From NCBI GenBank assembly GCA_965276785.1, contig OZ255629.1:3968001-4032000 (forward strand): a stretch of DNA of 64,000 nt, read 5' to 3'. The position numbers and the translations under genes are program-made. Position 1 is the first letter of the stretch. Each line of letters starts with the position of its first letter. The DNA is from LMUY01 sp965276785. Lineage in GTDB: Bacteria > Pseudomonadota > Alphaproteobacteria > Acetobacterales > Acetobacteraceae. The notes below the pieces were generated by a model. The model saw nothing but the letters and a program-made list of their open reading frames with translations. It was not told the origin of the DNA and did not search any database. Shown piece after piece: positions 43,200 to 51,797 of the stretch.

Positions 43200-43907
43200 A
43201 TGCGTACTGGCCTGATCGCCAAAAAGCTGGGCATGACCCGGCTGTTCAAGTCTGACGGCACCCATGTGCCTGTCACCGTGCTGCACCTGGACCAGGTCCA
43301 GGTTGTGGATGTGCGCACCCAGGAGCGGGACGGGTATACCGCGGTGCAGCTCGGTTGGGGCCGCGCCAAGGTGAAGAATGTGACCGACCCCAATAAGGGT
43401 CACTATGCCCGGGTTAAGGTGGAACCGAAGCAGAGGCTGCGTGAGTTTCGCGTGGACGCTGATGCGGTGTTGGAGAGCGGCCAGACTTTGTCGGCGGCGC
43501 ATTTCTCTGTCGGGCAGCGCGTGGATGTCTGTGGCATCACCAAGGGCAAGGGGTTCGCCGGCGGGATGAAGCGGTGGAACTTCCGCGGCTTGGAAGCGAG
43601 CCATGGCGTGTCCGTCAGTCACCGGTCGCATGGCTCTACGGGCAACCGGCAGGATCCGGGCAAGACATTCAAGAACAAGAAAATGGCCGGGCATTTGGGG
43701 GTTGAGCGGGTGACGACGCTTAACCTGGAGGTGGCTGCGGTCGACGCCACGAAGGGTTTGCTGATGCTTCGAGGCGCGGTGCCCGGCAGCAAAGGCGAGT
43801 TCGTCGCAGTGCGTGACGCGATTAAACGGCCCCGCCCGGCGGATGCACCCTACCCGGCCGCACTGCTAGAAGCGGCAGCGCCAGCGGAGGCCATCGATGC
43901 AGGTTGA
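43200..43907 (+). CDS. rplC: 50S ribosomal protein L3
   Basis: Early-assembly protein (235 aa) reaching the peptidyl-transferase region. It starts MRTGLIAKKLGMTRLF. The methylated-Gln loop region GSTGNRQDPGKTFKNKKMAGHLG is present in overlapping parts. An Ala/Pro-rich C-terminal tail of about 20 residues overlaps the rplD start by 11 bases. Confidence 0.97.
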   Translation: MRTGLIAKKLGMTRLFKSDGTHVPVTVLHLDQVQVVDVRTQERDGYTAVQLGWGRAKVKNVTDPNKGHYARVKVEPKQRLREFRVDADAVLESGQTLSAAHFSVGQRVDVCGITKGKGFAGGMKRWNFRGLEASHGVSVSHRSHGSTGNRQDPGKTFKNKKMAGHLGVERVTTLNLEVAAVDATKGLLMLRGAVPGSKGEFVAVRDAIKRPRPADAPYPAALLEAAAPAEAIDAG

Positions 43908-44529
43908 GGTTCGTACCCTGGAAAACGGCCCTGCTGGCCAAGCCGACCTGCCAGATGCAATTTTCGCTCAAACGCCGCGCGCCGACATCATGGCGCGGGT
44001 GGTGCATTGGCAGTTGGCCAAGCGTCGGGCTGGCACGCACAAGACCAAGGGCATGGGCGAGGTCTCCGGCACCACCAAGAAGCCGTACAAGCAAAAGGGC
44101 ACGGGCAACGCCCGCCAGGGCAGCTTGCGCTCGCCGCAATTCCGCACCGGCGGCCGGGTGCATGGGCCGGTTGTACGCGATCATGGCTATGACCTGCCGA
44201 AGAAGGTGCGCCGCTTGGGCTTGATCAGCGCGCTGTCGCAGAAGCAGGCGGAGGGCAAGCTGGTGGTGCTGGACGCCGCCGCTGGCGGTGATGGCAAGAC
44301 CAAGTCGCTCAAGGCGAAGCTCGGCGCACTCGGCTGGACGTCGGTTTTGGTGGTGGATGCGGCGGTGGATGAGATGTTCCTGCGCGCTTCTGCCAATCTG
44401 CATCGGGTGGACGTCCTGCCGACGCTTGGCGCCAATGTTTACGACATTTTGGGGCATGATGTGCTGGCGATCACCACGGCCGGCGTGACCGCGTTGGCCG
44501 CGCGCCTGGGCGAGGAGGTTGCGGCATGA
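43897..44529 (+). CDS. rplD: 50S ribosomal protein L4
   Basis: L4 (210 aa) lines the exit tunnel and, in enterobacteria, represses the S10 operon. The tunnel loop KPYKQKGTGNARQGSLRSPQ and GPVVRDHGYDLPKKVRRL are recognisable. It overlaps rplC by 11 bases and rplW by four, consistent with coupled translation. No clear S10-type attenuator leader is visible before rpsJ. Confidence 0.96.
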   Translation: MQVEVRTLENGPAGQADLPDAIFAQTPRADIMARVVHWQLAKRRAGTHKTKGMGEVSGTTKKPYKQKGTGNARQGSLRSPQFRTGGRVHGPVVRDHGYDLPKKVRRLGLISALSQKQAEGKLVVLDAAAGGDGKTKSLKAKLGALGWTSVLVVDAAVDEMFLRASANLHRVDVLPTLGANVYDILGHDVLAITTAGVTALAARLGEEVAA

Positions 44530-44867
44530 GCACCGCGCAAGTCCTGGCAGCGCGCCAGAAGGCGGCGACGATGTCGCGTGAGCGGATGTACACCATTGTC
44601 CGTGCGCCGGTGATCACCGAGAAGGCGACGACGCTTACCGACAAGAACCAAGTGGTGTTCCGCGTGGCGCTGGACGCGACCAAGCCCGAAATCAAGCGGG
44701 CAGTGGAGACGCTGTTCGGCGTCATGGTCGTCAGCGTCAACACCTTGGTGCAGAAGGGCAAGACCAAGCGGTTCAAGGGGCGCCCCGGCGTGCGGTCGGA
44801 TGTGAAGAAGGCGGTGGTGCAACTCACGCCGGGTCAATCGATCGACTTCTCGGCGCGGATTGCGTGA
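44526..44867 (+). CDS. rplW: 50S ribosomal protein L23
   Basis: L23 (113 aa) sits at the tunnel exit and docks trigger factor and SRP. The core is IVRAPVITEKATTLTDKNQVVFRVALDATKPEIKRAVETLF in consecutive parts, and the basic loop is KGKTKRFKGRPG. It carries an N-terminal extension of about 20 residues (MSTAQVLAARQKAATMSRER); ATG 44586, just before YTIVRAP, would match the usual start. The overlap with the rplD stop supports the longer reading. Confidence 0.94.
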   Translation: MSTAQVLAARQKAATMSRERMYTIVRAPVITEKATTLTDKNQVVFRVALDATKPEIKRAVETLFGVMVVSVNTLVQKGKTKRFKGRPGVRSDVKKAVVQLTPGQSIDFSARIA

Positions 44868-44875
44868 GGCAGTAG

Positions 44876-45709
44876 ATGGCACTGAAGAACTACAATCCGG
44901 TCACGGCAAGCCTGCGCGGTACGGTGCTGATCGACCGCAGCGAGCTATGGAAGGGCAAGCCGGTCAAGTCGCTCACCGAGGGCAAGGTGAAGTCGGGCGG
45001 CCGCAACAATCACGGCCGCACCACCAGCTTCTTCCGTGGCGGTGGACACAAGCAGAGCTATCGCTTTGTCGACTTCAAGCGGCGCAAGTTCGGCGTGCCC
45101 GGCATCGTCGAACGCCTCGAATATGACCCAAACCGATCGGCCTTCATCGCGCTGGTGAAGTATCAGGACAATGAACTCGCCTATATCCTGGCGCCGCAAC
45201 GGCTCAAGGTGGGCGACACGGTGGTGGCCGGGCCGCGGGTGGATATCAAGCCCGGCAACGCCATGCCGATGGGGGCCATCCCTGTGGGCACGATCATCCA
45301 CAACATCGAGTTGAAGTTGGGTGCCGGTGGCAAGATGGCGCGGGCGGCAGGCACGTTCGCGCAACTCGTGGGCAAGGATGCCGGCTACGCGCAGGTTAAG
45401 CTGTCCTCGGGCGAACTGCGTATCGTACGAGCCGAGTGCATGGCGACGGTGGGTGCGGTGTCCAACCCCGACAACCAGAACCAATCGATCGGCAAGGCTG
45501 GCCGCAATCGCTGGCTGGGGCGCCGGCCGCACAACCGTGGTGTGACCATGAACCCGGTGGACCATCCCCATGGCGGTGGCGAGGGCCGCACCTCGGGCGG
45601 CGGCCATCCGCGGACGCCGTGGGGGATCCCGACCAAGGGCTATAAAACGCGCGAGAACAAGCGGACGGATAAGCTGATCATTCGCCGCCGTCCGAAGGGG
45701 AAGCACTGA
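44876..45709 (+). CDS. rplB: 50S ribosomal protein L2
   Basis: L2 (277 aa) is needed for subunit joining and peptidyl transfer. MALKNYNPVTASLRGTVL opens the protein. The conserved C-terminal MNPVDHPHGGGEGRTSGG holds the functional histidine, followed by RHPRTPWG-type sequence (here GHPRTPWGIPTKGYKTR). It follows rplW by eight bases. Confidence 0.98.
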   Translation: MALKNYNPVTASLRGTVLIDRSELWKGKPVKSLTEGKVKSGGRNNHGRTTSFFRGGGHKQSYRFVDFKRRKFGVPGIVERLEYDPNRSAFIALVKYQDNELAYILAPQRLKVGDTVVAGPRVDIKPGNAMPMGAIPVGTIIHNIELKLGAGGKMARAAGTFAQLVGKDAGYAQVKLSSGELRIVRAECMATVGAVSNPDNQNQSIGKAGRNRWLGRRPHNRGVTMNPVDHPHGGGEGRTSGGGHPRTPWGIPTKGYKTRENKRTDKLIIRRRPKGKH

Positions 45710-45710
45710 C

Positions 45711-45989
45711 ATGGCACGTTCCGTCTGGAAGGGGCCGTTCGTCGACGGATTTATGCTCGGCAAGGCGGAGACTTCGCGCGCGTCCGGCCGCAACGAGATC
45801 ATCAAGATCTGGTCGCGCCGTTCGACGATTCTACCGCAATTCGTCGGGCTCACGTTCGGCGTCTACAACGGCCATAAGTTCCTGCCGGTGCAGGTGAACG
45901 AGAATATGGTGGGGCACAAATTCGGCGAGTTCTCGCCGACGCGGACCTTCAGCGGCCATTCGGCGGACAAGAAGGCCAAGCGCGGATGA
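45711..45989 (+). CDS. rpsS: 30S ribosomal protein S19
   Basis: S19 (92 aa) of the 30S head contacts the A-site finger of 23S rRNA. ARSVWKGPFVDGFML, IKIWSRRSTILPQFVG and GEFSPTRTFSGHSADKKAKRG are conserved. It starts one base after the rplB stop and overlaps rplV by four bases. Confidence 0.97.
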   Translation: MARSVWKGPFVDGFMLGKAETSRASGRNEIIKIWSRRSTILPQFVGLTFGVYNGHKFLPVQVNENMVGHKFGEFSPTRTFSGHSADKKAKRG

Positions 45990-46384
45990 GCAAGCCAAAG
46001 CACCCGCGCGCACTGGCGGAAACCGAGGCGGAGGCTATCCTGCGCAACGTGCGGGTTAGCCCCCGCAAGCTCAACTTGGTTGCTGGGATGATCCGCAATC
46101 TTCCGGCGGGCCAGGCGGTGGCCACTTTGACGTTCAGTAAGCGGCGGATCGCGCAGCAGGTGCGCAAGACGCTGGAGAGCGCCATCGCCAATGCCGAGAA
46201 CAACCACCAATTGGACGTTGACCAGTTGATTGTGACGCGGGCCGAAGTGGGGAAGTCCATCGTGATGAAGCGCTTCATGGCGCGCGGTCGGGGGCGGTCG
46301 TCGCGCATCGAGAAGTGGTTCAGCCACCTCAAAATCGTGGTCTCGGAGCGTCAACCCGAGACCACGCAGAAGGACGCTGCGTAA
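45986..46384 (+). CDS. rplV: 50S ribosomal protein L22
   Basis: L22 (132 aa) lines the exit tunnel; changes in its hairpin give macrolide resistance. VRVSPRKLNLVAGMIRNL opens the core, and MKRFMARGRGRSSRIEKWFSHLKIVVSE forms the hairpin and end in consecutive parts. The stop overlaps the rpsC ATG by one base (TAATG). Confidence 0.97.
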   Translation: MSKPKHPRALAETEAEAILRNVRVSPRKLNLVAGMIRNLPAGQAVATLTFSKRRIAQQVRKTLESAIANAENNHQLDVDQLIVTRAEVGKSIVMKRFMARGRGRSSRIEKWFSHLKIVVSERQPETTQKDAA

Positions 46385-47061
46385 TGGGTCATAAGGTCAA
46401 TCCGATCGGGCTGCGTCTCGGCATCAATCGCACCTGGGATAGCCGCTGGTATGCCGGTGGCGATTACTCGCAACTGCTGCATGACGACATCAAGCTGCGG
46501 GCCCATTTGCGCAAGCGGCTCTCTGGTGCCGGTGTGTCGCGCGTGGTGATAGAGCGGCCGGCCAAGAAGCCACGGGTGACGATCTATGCCGCGCGGCCCG
46601 GCGTGGTGATCGGCAAGAAGGGCCAGGACATCGAGGTGCTCCGCAAGGAGCTGCAGAAGATGACCAAGGTGGAGGTGAACCTCAACCTGGTGGAAATCCG
46701 CAAGCCCGAGATCGATGCCGTGCTGGTGGCCGAGAACATCGCCCAGCAACTGGAGCGCCGGGTGGCGTTCCGCCGGGCGATGAAGCGCGCGGTGCAGTCC
46801 GCGATGCGGTTGGGCGCGCAAGGCATCCGCATCAACTGCGGCGGCCGGTTGGGCGGGGCGGAGATCGCGCGAGTGGAATGGTATCGCGAAGGCCGGGTGC
46901 CGCTGCATACGCTGCGCGCGGACATCGATTTCGGCACTGCGACTGCCAAGACGACCTATGGCACCTGCGGCGTGAAGGTGTGGATCTTCAAGGGCGAAAT
47001 CCTGGCGCACGACCCGTCGGCGCAGGATCGGCGTGCGGCCGAACAGGCGCCCCAGCGCTAA
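46384..47061 (+). CDS. rpsC: 30S ribosomal protein S3
   Basis: S3 (225 aa) helps form the mRNA entry helicase. It begins MGHKVNPIGLRLGI. The KH motif VVIGKKGQDIEVLRKEL and the C-terminal TTYGTCGVKVWIFKGE are present. Start ATG 46384 overlaps the rplV stop; the open frame upstream is rplV in another frame. Confidence 0.98.
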   Translation: MGHKVNPIGLRLGINRTWDSRWYAGGDYSQLLHDDIKLRAHLRKRLSGAGVSRVVIERPAKKPRVTIYAARPGVVIGKKGQDIEVLRKELQKMTKVEVNLNLVEIRKPEIDAVLVAENIAQQLERRVAFRRAMKRAVQSAMRLGAQGIRINCGGRLGGAEIARVEWYREGRVPLHTLRADIDFGTATAKTTYGTCGVKVWIFKGEILAHDPSAQDRRAAEQAPQR

Positions 47062-47087
47062 GAAGAGAGCGGTAAAGGTAGAAGGCG

Positions 47088-47504
47088 ATGCTGTCTCCGA
47101 AGCGGACCAAATTCCGCAAAGCCCATAAGGGCCGCATCCATGGGCTGGCCAAGGGCGGCACGGCGCTGAACTTTGGCGCGTACGGTCTCAAAGCACTGGA
47201 GCCGGAGCGCGTCACGGCGCGGCAGATCGAGGCGGCGCGGCGTGCCATCACGCGGTCGATGCGTCGTGCCGGCCGCGTGTGGATTCGGATTTTCCCGGAC
47301 GTGCCGGTTTCGACCAAGCCGGCCGAGGTGCGGATGGGGTCGGGCAAGGGCAGCCCGGAGTTCTGGGTGTGCCGGGTGAAGCCGGGGCGTATCATGTTCG
47401 AGATCGATGGCGTGTCGGGCGACCTTGCGCGGGCGTCGCTGGCTTTGGGGGCCGCCAAGCTGCCGATCAAGACCAAGTTCGTCACGCGGCTTGGGGAGGC
47501 TTAA
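47088..47504 (+). CDS. rplP: 50S ribosomal protein L16
   Basis: L16 (138 aa) near the A-site supports tRNA accommodation. It begins MLSPKRTKFRKAHKGRIHG. EPERVTARQIEAARRAITR and MGSGKGSPEFWVCRVKPG are typical, including the Arg segment hydroxylated in some bacteria. A 26-base gap with GAAGGCG precedes it. Confidence 0.97.
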   Translation: MLSPKRTKFRKAHKGRIHGLAKGGTALNFGAYGLKALEPERVTARQIEAARRAITRSMRRAGRVWIRIFPDVPVSTKPAEVRMGSGKGSPEFWVCRVKPGRIMFEIDGVSGDLARASLALGAAKLPIKTKFVTRLGEA

Positions 47505-47508
47505 GACC

Positions 47509-47715
47509 ATGGCGAAGGCGTCTGATATCCGGGCCAAAACTGCGGACGAGCAGGGGACGATGCTGCTGGATTTGCGCAAGGAGCAGTTCAACCTGCGCTT
47601 CCAGCGCGCCACCGGGCAGAACGAGGGCGTCGGCCAGGTGAAGAAGGTGCGGCGCGACATTGCGCGCGTGAAAACCATTATGGCGGAGCAAGAGCGCTCT
47701 GCCGCAGTCAAGTAG
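47509..47715 (+). CDS. rpmC: 50S ribosomal protein L29
   Basis: Small two-helix protein (68 aa) at the tunnel exit near L23. The conserved segment is LRKEQFNLRFQRATGQNEG followed by VKKVRRDIARVKTIM. ATG 47509 lies four bases after the rplP stop, with GGGGAGG upstream inside rplP. Confidence 0.95.
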   Translation: MAKASDIRAKTADEQGTMLLDLRKEQFNLRFQRATGQNEGVGQVKKVRRDIARVKTIMAEQERSAAVK

Positions 47716-47724
47716 GAGGGGGCG

Positions 47725-48033
47725 ATGCCAAGGCGCGTCCTAACCGGGCGGGTGACCAGCGACAAGATGGACAAGACGATCACCGTTTTGGTCAACCGTC
47801 GCGTGATGCACCCGCTCTACAAGAAGTTCATCCGGCGATCAAAGAAGTATGCCGCCCATGACGAGCATAATGTCTGTGTCGAGGGCGACACGGTGCGCAT
47901 CATCGAGTGCCCGCCGATCAGCAAACGCAAGACGTGGATGCTGCTCGAGCGCAACGGGCAAGCGGTAGGAGATGTGCCGCGGGACGTCGCCGTGGTGGCC
48001 GAAGCGCATCACGACGCGCCCGTGCAGGTCTAA
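47725..48033 (+). CDS. rpsQ: 30S ribosomal protein S17
   Basis: S17 (102 aa) is an OB-fold primary binder of 16S rRNA. Key segments are GRVTSDKMDKTITVLVNRR, HPLYKKFIRRSKKYAAHDE and IIECPPISKRKTWML. The C-terminus has about 15 extra residues. GGAGGG precedes ATG 47725. Confidence 0.96.
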   Translation: MPRRVLTGRVTSDKMDKTITVLVNRRVMHPLYKKFIRRSKKYAAHDEHNVCVEGDTVRIIECPPISKRKTWMLLERNGQAVGDVPRDVAVVAEAHHDAPVQV

Positions 48034-48044
48034 GGGAGGGTTAG

Positions 48045-48413
48045 ATGATCCAGGTCGAATCCAACCTCGATGTGGCCGACAATTCGGGAGCGCGCCGGGT
48101 GCAATGCATCAAGGTGCTGGGCGGTTCCAAGCGCAAGACAGCCTCGGTGGGCGACGTAATCGTCGTCTCCATCAAGGAGGCGATCCCGCGCGGCAAGGTG
48201 AAGAAGGGCGACGTGCATCAGGCGGTGATCGTGCGGACCGCGTTTCCAGTGCGGCGGCAGGATGGTAGCGCCATTAGGTTCGACCGCAATGCGGCCGTGC
48301 TGATCAATAAGGCCCAGGAGCCGATCGGCACCCGCATCTTCGGCCCAGTGGTGCGAGAGTTGCGCGGTCGCAAGTTCATGAAGATCATCTCGCTCGCGCC
48401 TGAGGTGCTGTAG
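48045..48413 (+). CDS. rplN: 50S ribosomal protein L14
   Basis: L14 (122 aa) at the subunit interface, also the binding site of the silencing factor RsfS. It begins MIQVESNLDVADNSGARRVQ and contains GDVIVVSIKEAIPRGKVKKGDV and FGPVVRELRGRKFMKIISL in parts. AGGGAGGG lies upstream. First gene of the spc block. Confidence 0.98.
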   Translation: MIQVESNLDVADNSGARRVQCIKVLGGSKRKTASVGDVIVVSIKEAIPRGKVKKGDVHQAVIVRTAFPVRRQDGSAIRFDRNAAVLINKAQEPIGTRIFGPVVRELRGRKFMKIISLAPEVL

Positions 48414-48415
48414 CC

Positions 48416-48736
48416 ATGGCGGCACGGATCAAGAAGGGCGACCAGGTGGTGGTCATCACCGGTGCCGACAAAGGCCGCCGCGGCGAGGTGTTGCAGGTGA
48501 TGCCGAAGCAGGAGCGGGCGTTGGTGCGCGGCATGCGCATCGTGCGGCGGCATACCAAGCCGACTGGAATGGGCCAACCCGGTGGCATTCTCGACAAGGA
48601 ATCGCCGATCCATTTATCCAACCTGATGCTGGTAGACCCGAAGAGCGACAAGCCGACCAAGGTCGGTTTCCGTGCGCTGGAGGGCGGCCGGAAAGTCCGC
48701 GTCGCGAAAGTGACCGGCGAACTGATCGAGAATTGA
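48416..48736 (+). CDS. rplX: 50S ribosomal protein L24
   Basis: Assembly-initiator protein (106 aa) with a KOW motif: IKKGDQVVVITGADKGRRGEVLQV. RHTKPTGMGQPGGILDKESPIHLSN follows in consecutive parts. It starts two bases after rplN. Confidence 0.97.
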   Translation: MAARIKKGDQVVVITGADKGRRGEVLQVMPKQERALVRGMRIVRRHTKPTGMGQPGGILDKESPIHLSNLMLVDPKSDKPTKVGFRALEGGRKVRVAKVTGELIEN

Positions 48737-48737
48737 C

Positions 48738-49325
48738 ATGAGCGACACCAAATACATGCCGCGGCTGCAGCGGCGCTATCTCGATACCGGGCGCGCCACG
48801 CTGCAGGAGCAGTTCGGCTACACCAATCCGATGCAAGTGCCCAAGCTCGAGAAGATCGTGATCAATATGGGTGTCGGCGAGGCGGCGGGCGACCAGAAGA
48901 AGCTTGATGCGGCGGTGGCCGAACTGACGCTGATCAGCGGCCAGAAGGCGATCAAGACGCTGGCGAAGAAGGCGATCGCCGGGTTCAAAATCCGCGCTGG
49001 CCTCGCCATCGGCTGCAAGGTGACCCTGCGCAAGGCCCGCATGTACGAATTCATGGACCGGCTGGTGACCATCGCGATGCCCCGTGTGCGCGACTTCCGC
49101 GGTATCCCAGGCAACAAGGGCTTCGACGGCCGCGGCAACTTCGCCATGGGGCTCAAGGAGCAGATTATTTTTCCCGAGATCGCCTACGACAAGATCGACG
49201 CAGTGCGCGGCATGGACATCATATTCGTTACCACCGCGAAGACCGACGCCGAGGCGCGCGCGCTGCTCAAGCAATTCGATCTGCCGTTCGCGGGCGAGAC
49301 CGGCCAGCAGGCGAGAGCCGCTTAA
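48738..49325 (+). CDS. rplE: 50S ribosomal protein L5
   Basis: L5 (195 aa) binds 5S rRNA and the P-site tRNA. Conserved parts are PKLEKIVINMGVGEA, GQKAIKTLAKKAIAGFKIR, GCKVTLRKARMYEFMDRL and the C-terminal YDKIDAVRGMDIIFVTTAKTD in overlapping parts. It is followed by a 71-base gap, unusually long inside this block. Confidence 0.97.
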   Translation: MSDTKYMPRLQRRYLDTGRATLQEQFGYTNPMQVPKLEKIVINMGVGEAAGDQKKLDAAVAELTLISGQKAIKTLAKKAIAGFKIRAGLAIGCKVTLRKARMYEFMDRLVTIAMPRVRDFRGIPGNKGFDGRGNFAMGLKEQIIFPEIAYDKIDAVRGMDIIFVTTAKTDAEARALLKQFDLPFAGETGQQARAA

Positions 49326-49396
49326 CGTAGTTTTCGGAAAACCGCCGGGGATCCTCAGTCAAGAGGGGCCGGCAGGTTCCAAGGAGTGAGTGGACG
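49326..49396 (+). other. 71-base gap with dyads between rplE and rpsN
   Basis: Contains GTTTTC-G-GAAAAC (49330-49342) and an imperfect GCCGGGGATCCTC/GAGGGGCCGGC stem, followed by CCAAGGAGTGAG, the rpsN ribosome site. It could be a processing or attenuation site within the spc transcript. Confidence 0.4.
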
Positions 49397-49702
49397 ATGG
49401 CGAAAGTCTCTCAGGTTAACCGCAATGCCAAGCGTGAGCGGATGGCGGCGCGCGACAAGCGGAAGCGGGCGGCGCTGAAGGCGGTGCTGATGGACCGCGA
49501 GGCGCCGGTAGAAGAGCGGTTCGACGCCTCGATGAAGCTGGCGCAGTTGCCGCGCAACGGGGCGGCGGTGCGTATCAAGCTGCGCTGCGCGCTTTCCGGC
49601 CGGTCGCGGGCGAACTACCGCAAGTTCAAGCTCTCCCGCATTGCGTTGCGCGATCTGGCCAGCACCGGGCAAATCCCGGGCATGGTCAAGGCGAGCTGGT
49701 AA
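49397..49702 (+). CDS. rpsN: 30S ribosomal protein S14, zinc-free long form
   Basis: S14 (101 aa) of the 30S head. It is the long form without the CxxC zinc fingers; only one Cys is seen in LRCALSGRSRANYRKF. The end RIALRDLASTGQIPGMVKASW matches proteobacterial S14. AAGGAG lies upstream of ATG 49397. Confidence 0.97.
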   Translation: MAKVSQVNRNAKRERMAARDKRKRAALKAVLMDREAPVEERFDASMKLAQLPRNGAAVRIKLRCALSGRSRANYRKFKLSRIALRDLASTGQIPGMVKASW

Positions 49703-49713
49703 GGGGCGGCACG

Positions 49714-50112
49714 ATGTCGATGTCCGATCCACTGGGTGACATGCTCACCCGTATCCGCAACGCTCAGCGCGCGCGGCACACCGCCTGCGTGGCGCCCGCC
49801 TCCAAGTTGCGCGCCAATGTGCTCGATGCGTTGAAGCGGGAGGGCTTCATTCGCGGCTTCTCCGCCGAGGAGTTGCGGCCCGGCGTGGGCCAGCTTCGCA
49901 TCGAGCTGAAATACACCGAGGGCGAGCCGGTGATCAAAGAAATTACCCGGGTGTCCAAGCCGGGGCGCCGGGTGTATTCCAAGATCAGGGAGTTGCCGCG
50001 CGTGTATGCTGGCTTAGGTGTTTCCATTCTCTCCACGCCGCGCGGCGTGCTGAGCGACGCAGAGGCCCGCGCTGCCAATGTCGGCGGCGAAGTCCTCTGT
50101 CGCGTATTCTAA
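49714..50112 (+). CDS. rpsH: 30S ribosomal protein S8
   Basis: S8 (132 aa) is a primary 16S rRNA binder and, in E. coli, the translational repressor of the spc operon. It begins MSMSDPLGDMLTRIRNAQRA. SKPGRRVYSKIRELPRVYAG and the end GVLSDAEARAANVGGEVLCRVF (in parts) are conserved. Confidence 0.97.
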   Translation: MSMSDPLGDMLTRIRNAQRARHTACVAPASKLRANVLDALKREGFIRGFSAEELRPGVGQLRIELKYTEGEPVIKEITRVSKPGRRVYSKIRELPRVYAGLGVSILSTPRGVLSDAEARAANVGGEVLCRVF

Positions 50113-50122
50113 GGACCGTCCT

Positions 50123-50656
50123 ATGTCTCGGATAGGCAAATACCCGGTTGAAATCCCGGCCGGCGTGCAGATGGCCATCGCCGGGCGCACGCTGACGGCC
50201 AAGGGCAAGCTTGGCGAACTCACGCTCGAACTCAGCGAAAGCATTGAGGCCACTGTTGAGGATGGCAAGCTGTCCGTGGCGCCGCGCACCAAGGAGCGCA
50301 CGGCACGCATGATGTGGGGCACCACTCGCGCGCTGGTGGCCAACATGGTGAAGGGCGTCTCCACCGGCTACACCCGCACCATGGAGATCCAAGGCACTGG
50401 CTTCCGTGCCGCGGTGAATGGGCCGAACCTGGTGATCAATTTGGGCTTCAGCCATGATGTGGTCTATCCGGTCCCGCCCGGCATCAAGATCACCACGCCG
50501 CGCCCGACAGCAATCACTGTCGAAGGGGTGGATAAGCGGCAGGTGGGTCAGGTGGCGTCCGAAATCCGCGCTTATCGGCCTCCCGAGCCGTATAAGGGCA
50601 AGGGCGTGCGCTACGATACCGAAACGATCCGCCGCAAGGAAGGCAAGAAGAAATGA
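50123..50656 (+). CDS. rplF: 50S ribosomal protein L6
   Basis: L6 (177 aa) near the sarcin-ricin loop. It begins MSRIGKYPVEIPAGV and ends with IRAYRPPEPYKGKGVRYDTE followed by IRRKEGKKK, the conserved C-terminus. ATG 50123 is chosen; the frame upstream lies in rpsH. It overlaps rplR by four bases. Confidence 0.97.
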   Translation: MSRIGKYPVEIPAGVQMAIAGRTLTAKGKLGELTLELSESIEATVEDGKLSVAPRTKERTARMMWGTTRALVANMVKGVSTGYTRTMEIQGTGFRAAVNGPNLVINLGFSHDVVYPVPPGIKITTPRPTAITVEGVDKRQVGQVASEIRAYRPPEPYKGKGVRYDTETIRRKEGKKK

Positions 50657-51015
50657 GTGCGCAGCGCGATCTGCGGGAGCGCCGCAAGCAGCGTTTGCGC
50701 TACCAGTTGCGGCAGAAGTCCGGCGGCCGGTTGCGCTTGTCGGTGTTCCGCTCTGGCAAGCACATCTATGCCCAAATTATCGACGACGCGAAGGGTCACA
50801 CCCTGGCGGCCGCTTGCAGCCTGGACAAGACGCTGCGTGAGGACCTGCGGACGGGCGCCGACAAATCCGCGGCCGCCGCGGTGGGCAAACTGGTGGCCGC
50901 GCGCGCAGTCGCTGCGGGCGTCACTCAGGTGGTATTCGACCGCGGGATGTATCTTTATCACGGCCGCGTCAAGGCGCTGGCCGATGCTGCCCGCGAAGGC
51001 GGGCTGGCGTTCTAG
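50653..51015 (+). CDS. rplR: 50S ribosomal protein L18
   Basis: 5S rRNA-binding protein (120 aa). RERRKQRLRYQLRQKSGGRLRLSVFRS is the basic N-terminal part, in overlapping pieces, then HIYAQIIDD and the end FDRGMYLYHGRVKALADAAREGGL. Start ATG overlaps the rplF stop. Confidence 0.97.
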   Translation: MSAQRDLRERRKQRLRYQLRQKSGGRLRLSVFRSGKHIYAQIIDDAKGHTLAAACSLDKTLREDLRTGADKSAAAAVGKLVAARAVAAGVTQVVFDRGMYLYHGRVKALADAAREGGLAF

Positions 51016-51028
51016 GAGTTTAAGGGCA

Positions 51029-51610
51029 ATGGCACGGGACTCCCGCGACGGCGGTAACCGCGGCGGTCGCGACCGCGACCGTGATGGTGGCGATGACCTG
51101 ATCGACAAGCTGGTCACCATCAACCGTGTGGCCAAAGTGGTGAAGGGCGGCCGACGCTTCGCGTTCGCTGCCCTGGTGGTGGTCGGCGACCAGAAAGGCC
51201 GCGTCGGCTATGGCGCCGGCAAGGCGCGCGAGGTGCCGGAGGCGATCCGTAAGGCCACCGACCGTGCCAAGCGCACGATGATCCGGGTGCCGATGAAGGA
51301 AGGCCGCACCTTGCACCATGACGTGCAGGGCGAATACGGCGCCGGACGGGTGGTGTTGCGTGCTGCGGAAGCCGGCACCGGCATCATCGCCGGCGGCCCT
51401 ATGCGTGCGGTGTTCGAGGCCTTGGGGATCGGCGACGTCGTCGCCAAGTCGCTTGGCAGCCGCAATCCGCACAACATGGTTAAGGCCACCTTCGCCGGGC
51501 TGACCCGCTGCGCCAGCCCCCGCTCGGTGGCTAGCCGCCGGGGCAAGAAGGTGAGCGATATCCTGGGCAAGCGCGATCTGCCGGAGCCGGAGGCGGTGGC
51601 CGATGTCTGA
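51029..51610 (+). CDS. rpsE: 30S ribosomal protein S5
   Basis: S5 (193 aa) near the decoding site, where ram and spectinomycin-resistance mutations occur. An Arg/Asp/Gly-rich N-terminal extension precedes LIDKLVTINRVAKVVKGGRRF. The C-terminal SLGSRNPHNMVKATFAGL is present. TTTAAGGGCA precedes ATG 51029. It overlaps rpmD by eight bases. Confidence 0.97.
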   Translation: MARDSRDGGNRGGRDRDRDGGDDLIDKLVTINRVAKVVKGGRRFAFAALVVVGDQKGRVGYGAGKAREVPEAIRKATDRAKRTMIRVPMKEGRTLHHDVQGEYGAGRVVLRAAEAGTGIIAGGPMRAVFEALGIGDVVAKSLGSRNPHNMVKATFAGLTRCASPRSVASRRGKKVSDILGKRDLPEPEAVADV

Positions 51611-51797
51611 GACGAAGCGAAACGTTCGGGTGGTGCAAGTCGCCTCCGGCAACGGCCGTAAGCCGGGCCAGCAAGCGACGCTAGTCGGGCTTGGCTTGGA
51701 CAAGATCGGCCGGGCACGCACGCTGGAAGACACCCCGGCCGTGCGCGGCATGATCCGCAAGGTGCATCACCTGGTGCGTGTGGAGGAGCAGTCGTGA
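51603..51797 (+). CDS. rpmD: 50S ribosomal protein L30
   Basis: Small protein (64 aa) with the L30 pattern GLGLDKIGRARTLEDTPAVRGMIRKVHHLV in consecutive parts. It overlaps rpsE by eight bases and rplO by four. Confidence 0.95.
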   Translation: MSETKRNVRVVQVASGNGRKPGQQATLVGLGLDKIGRARTLEDTPAVRGMIRKVHHLVRVEEQS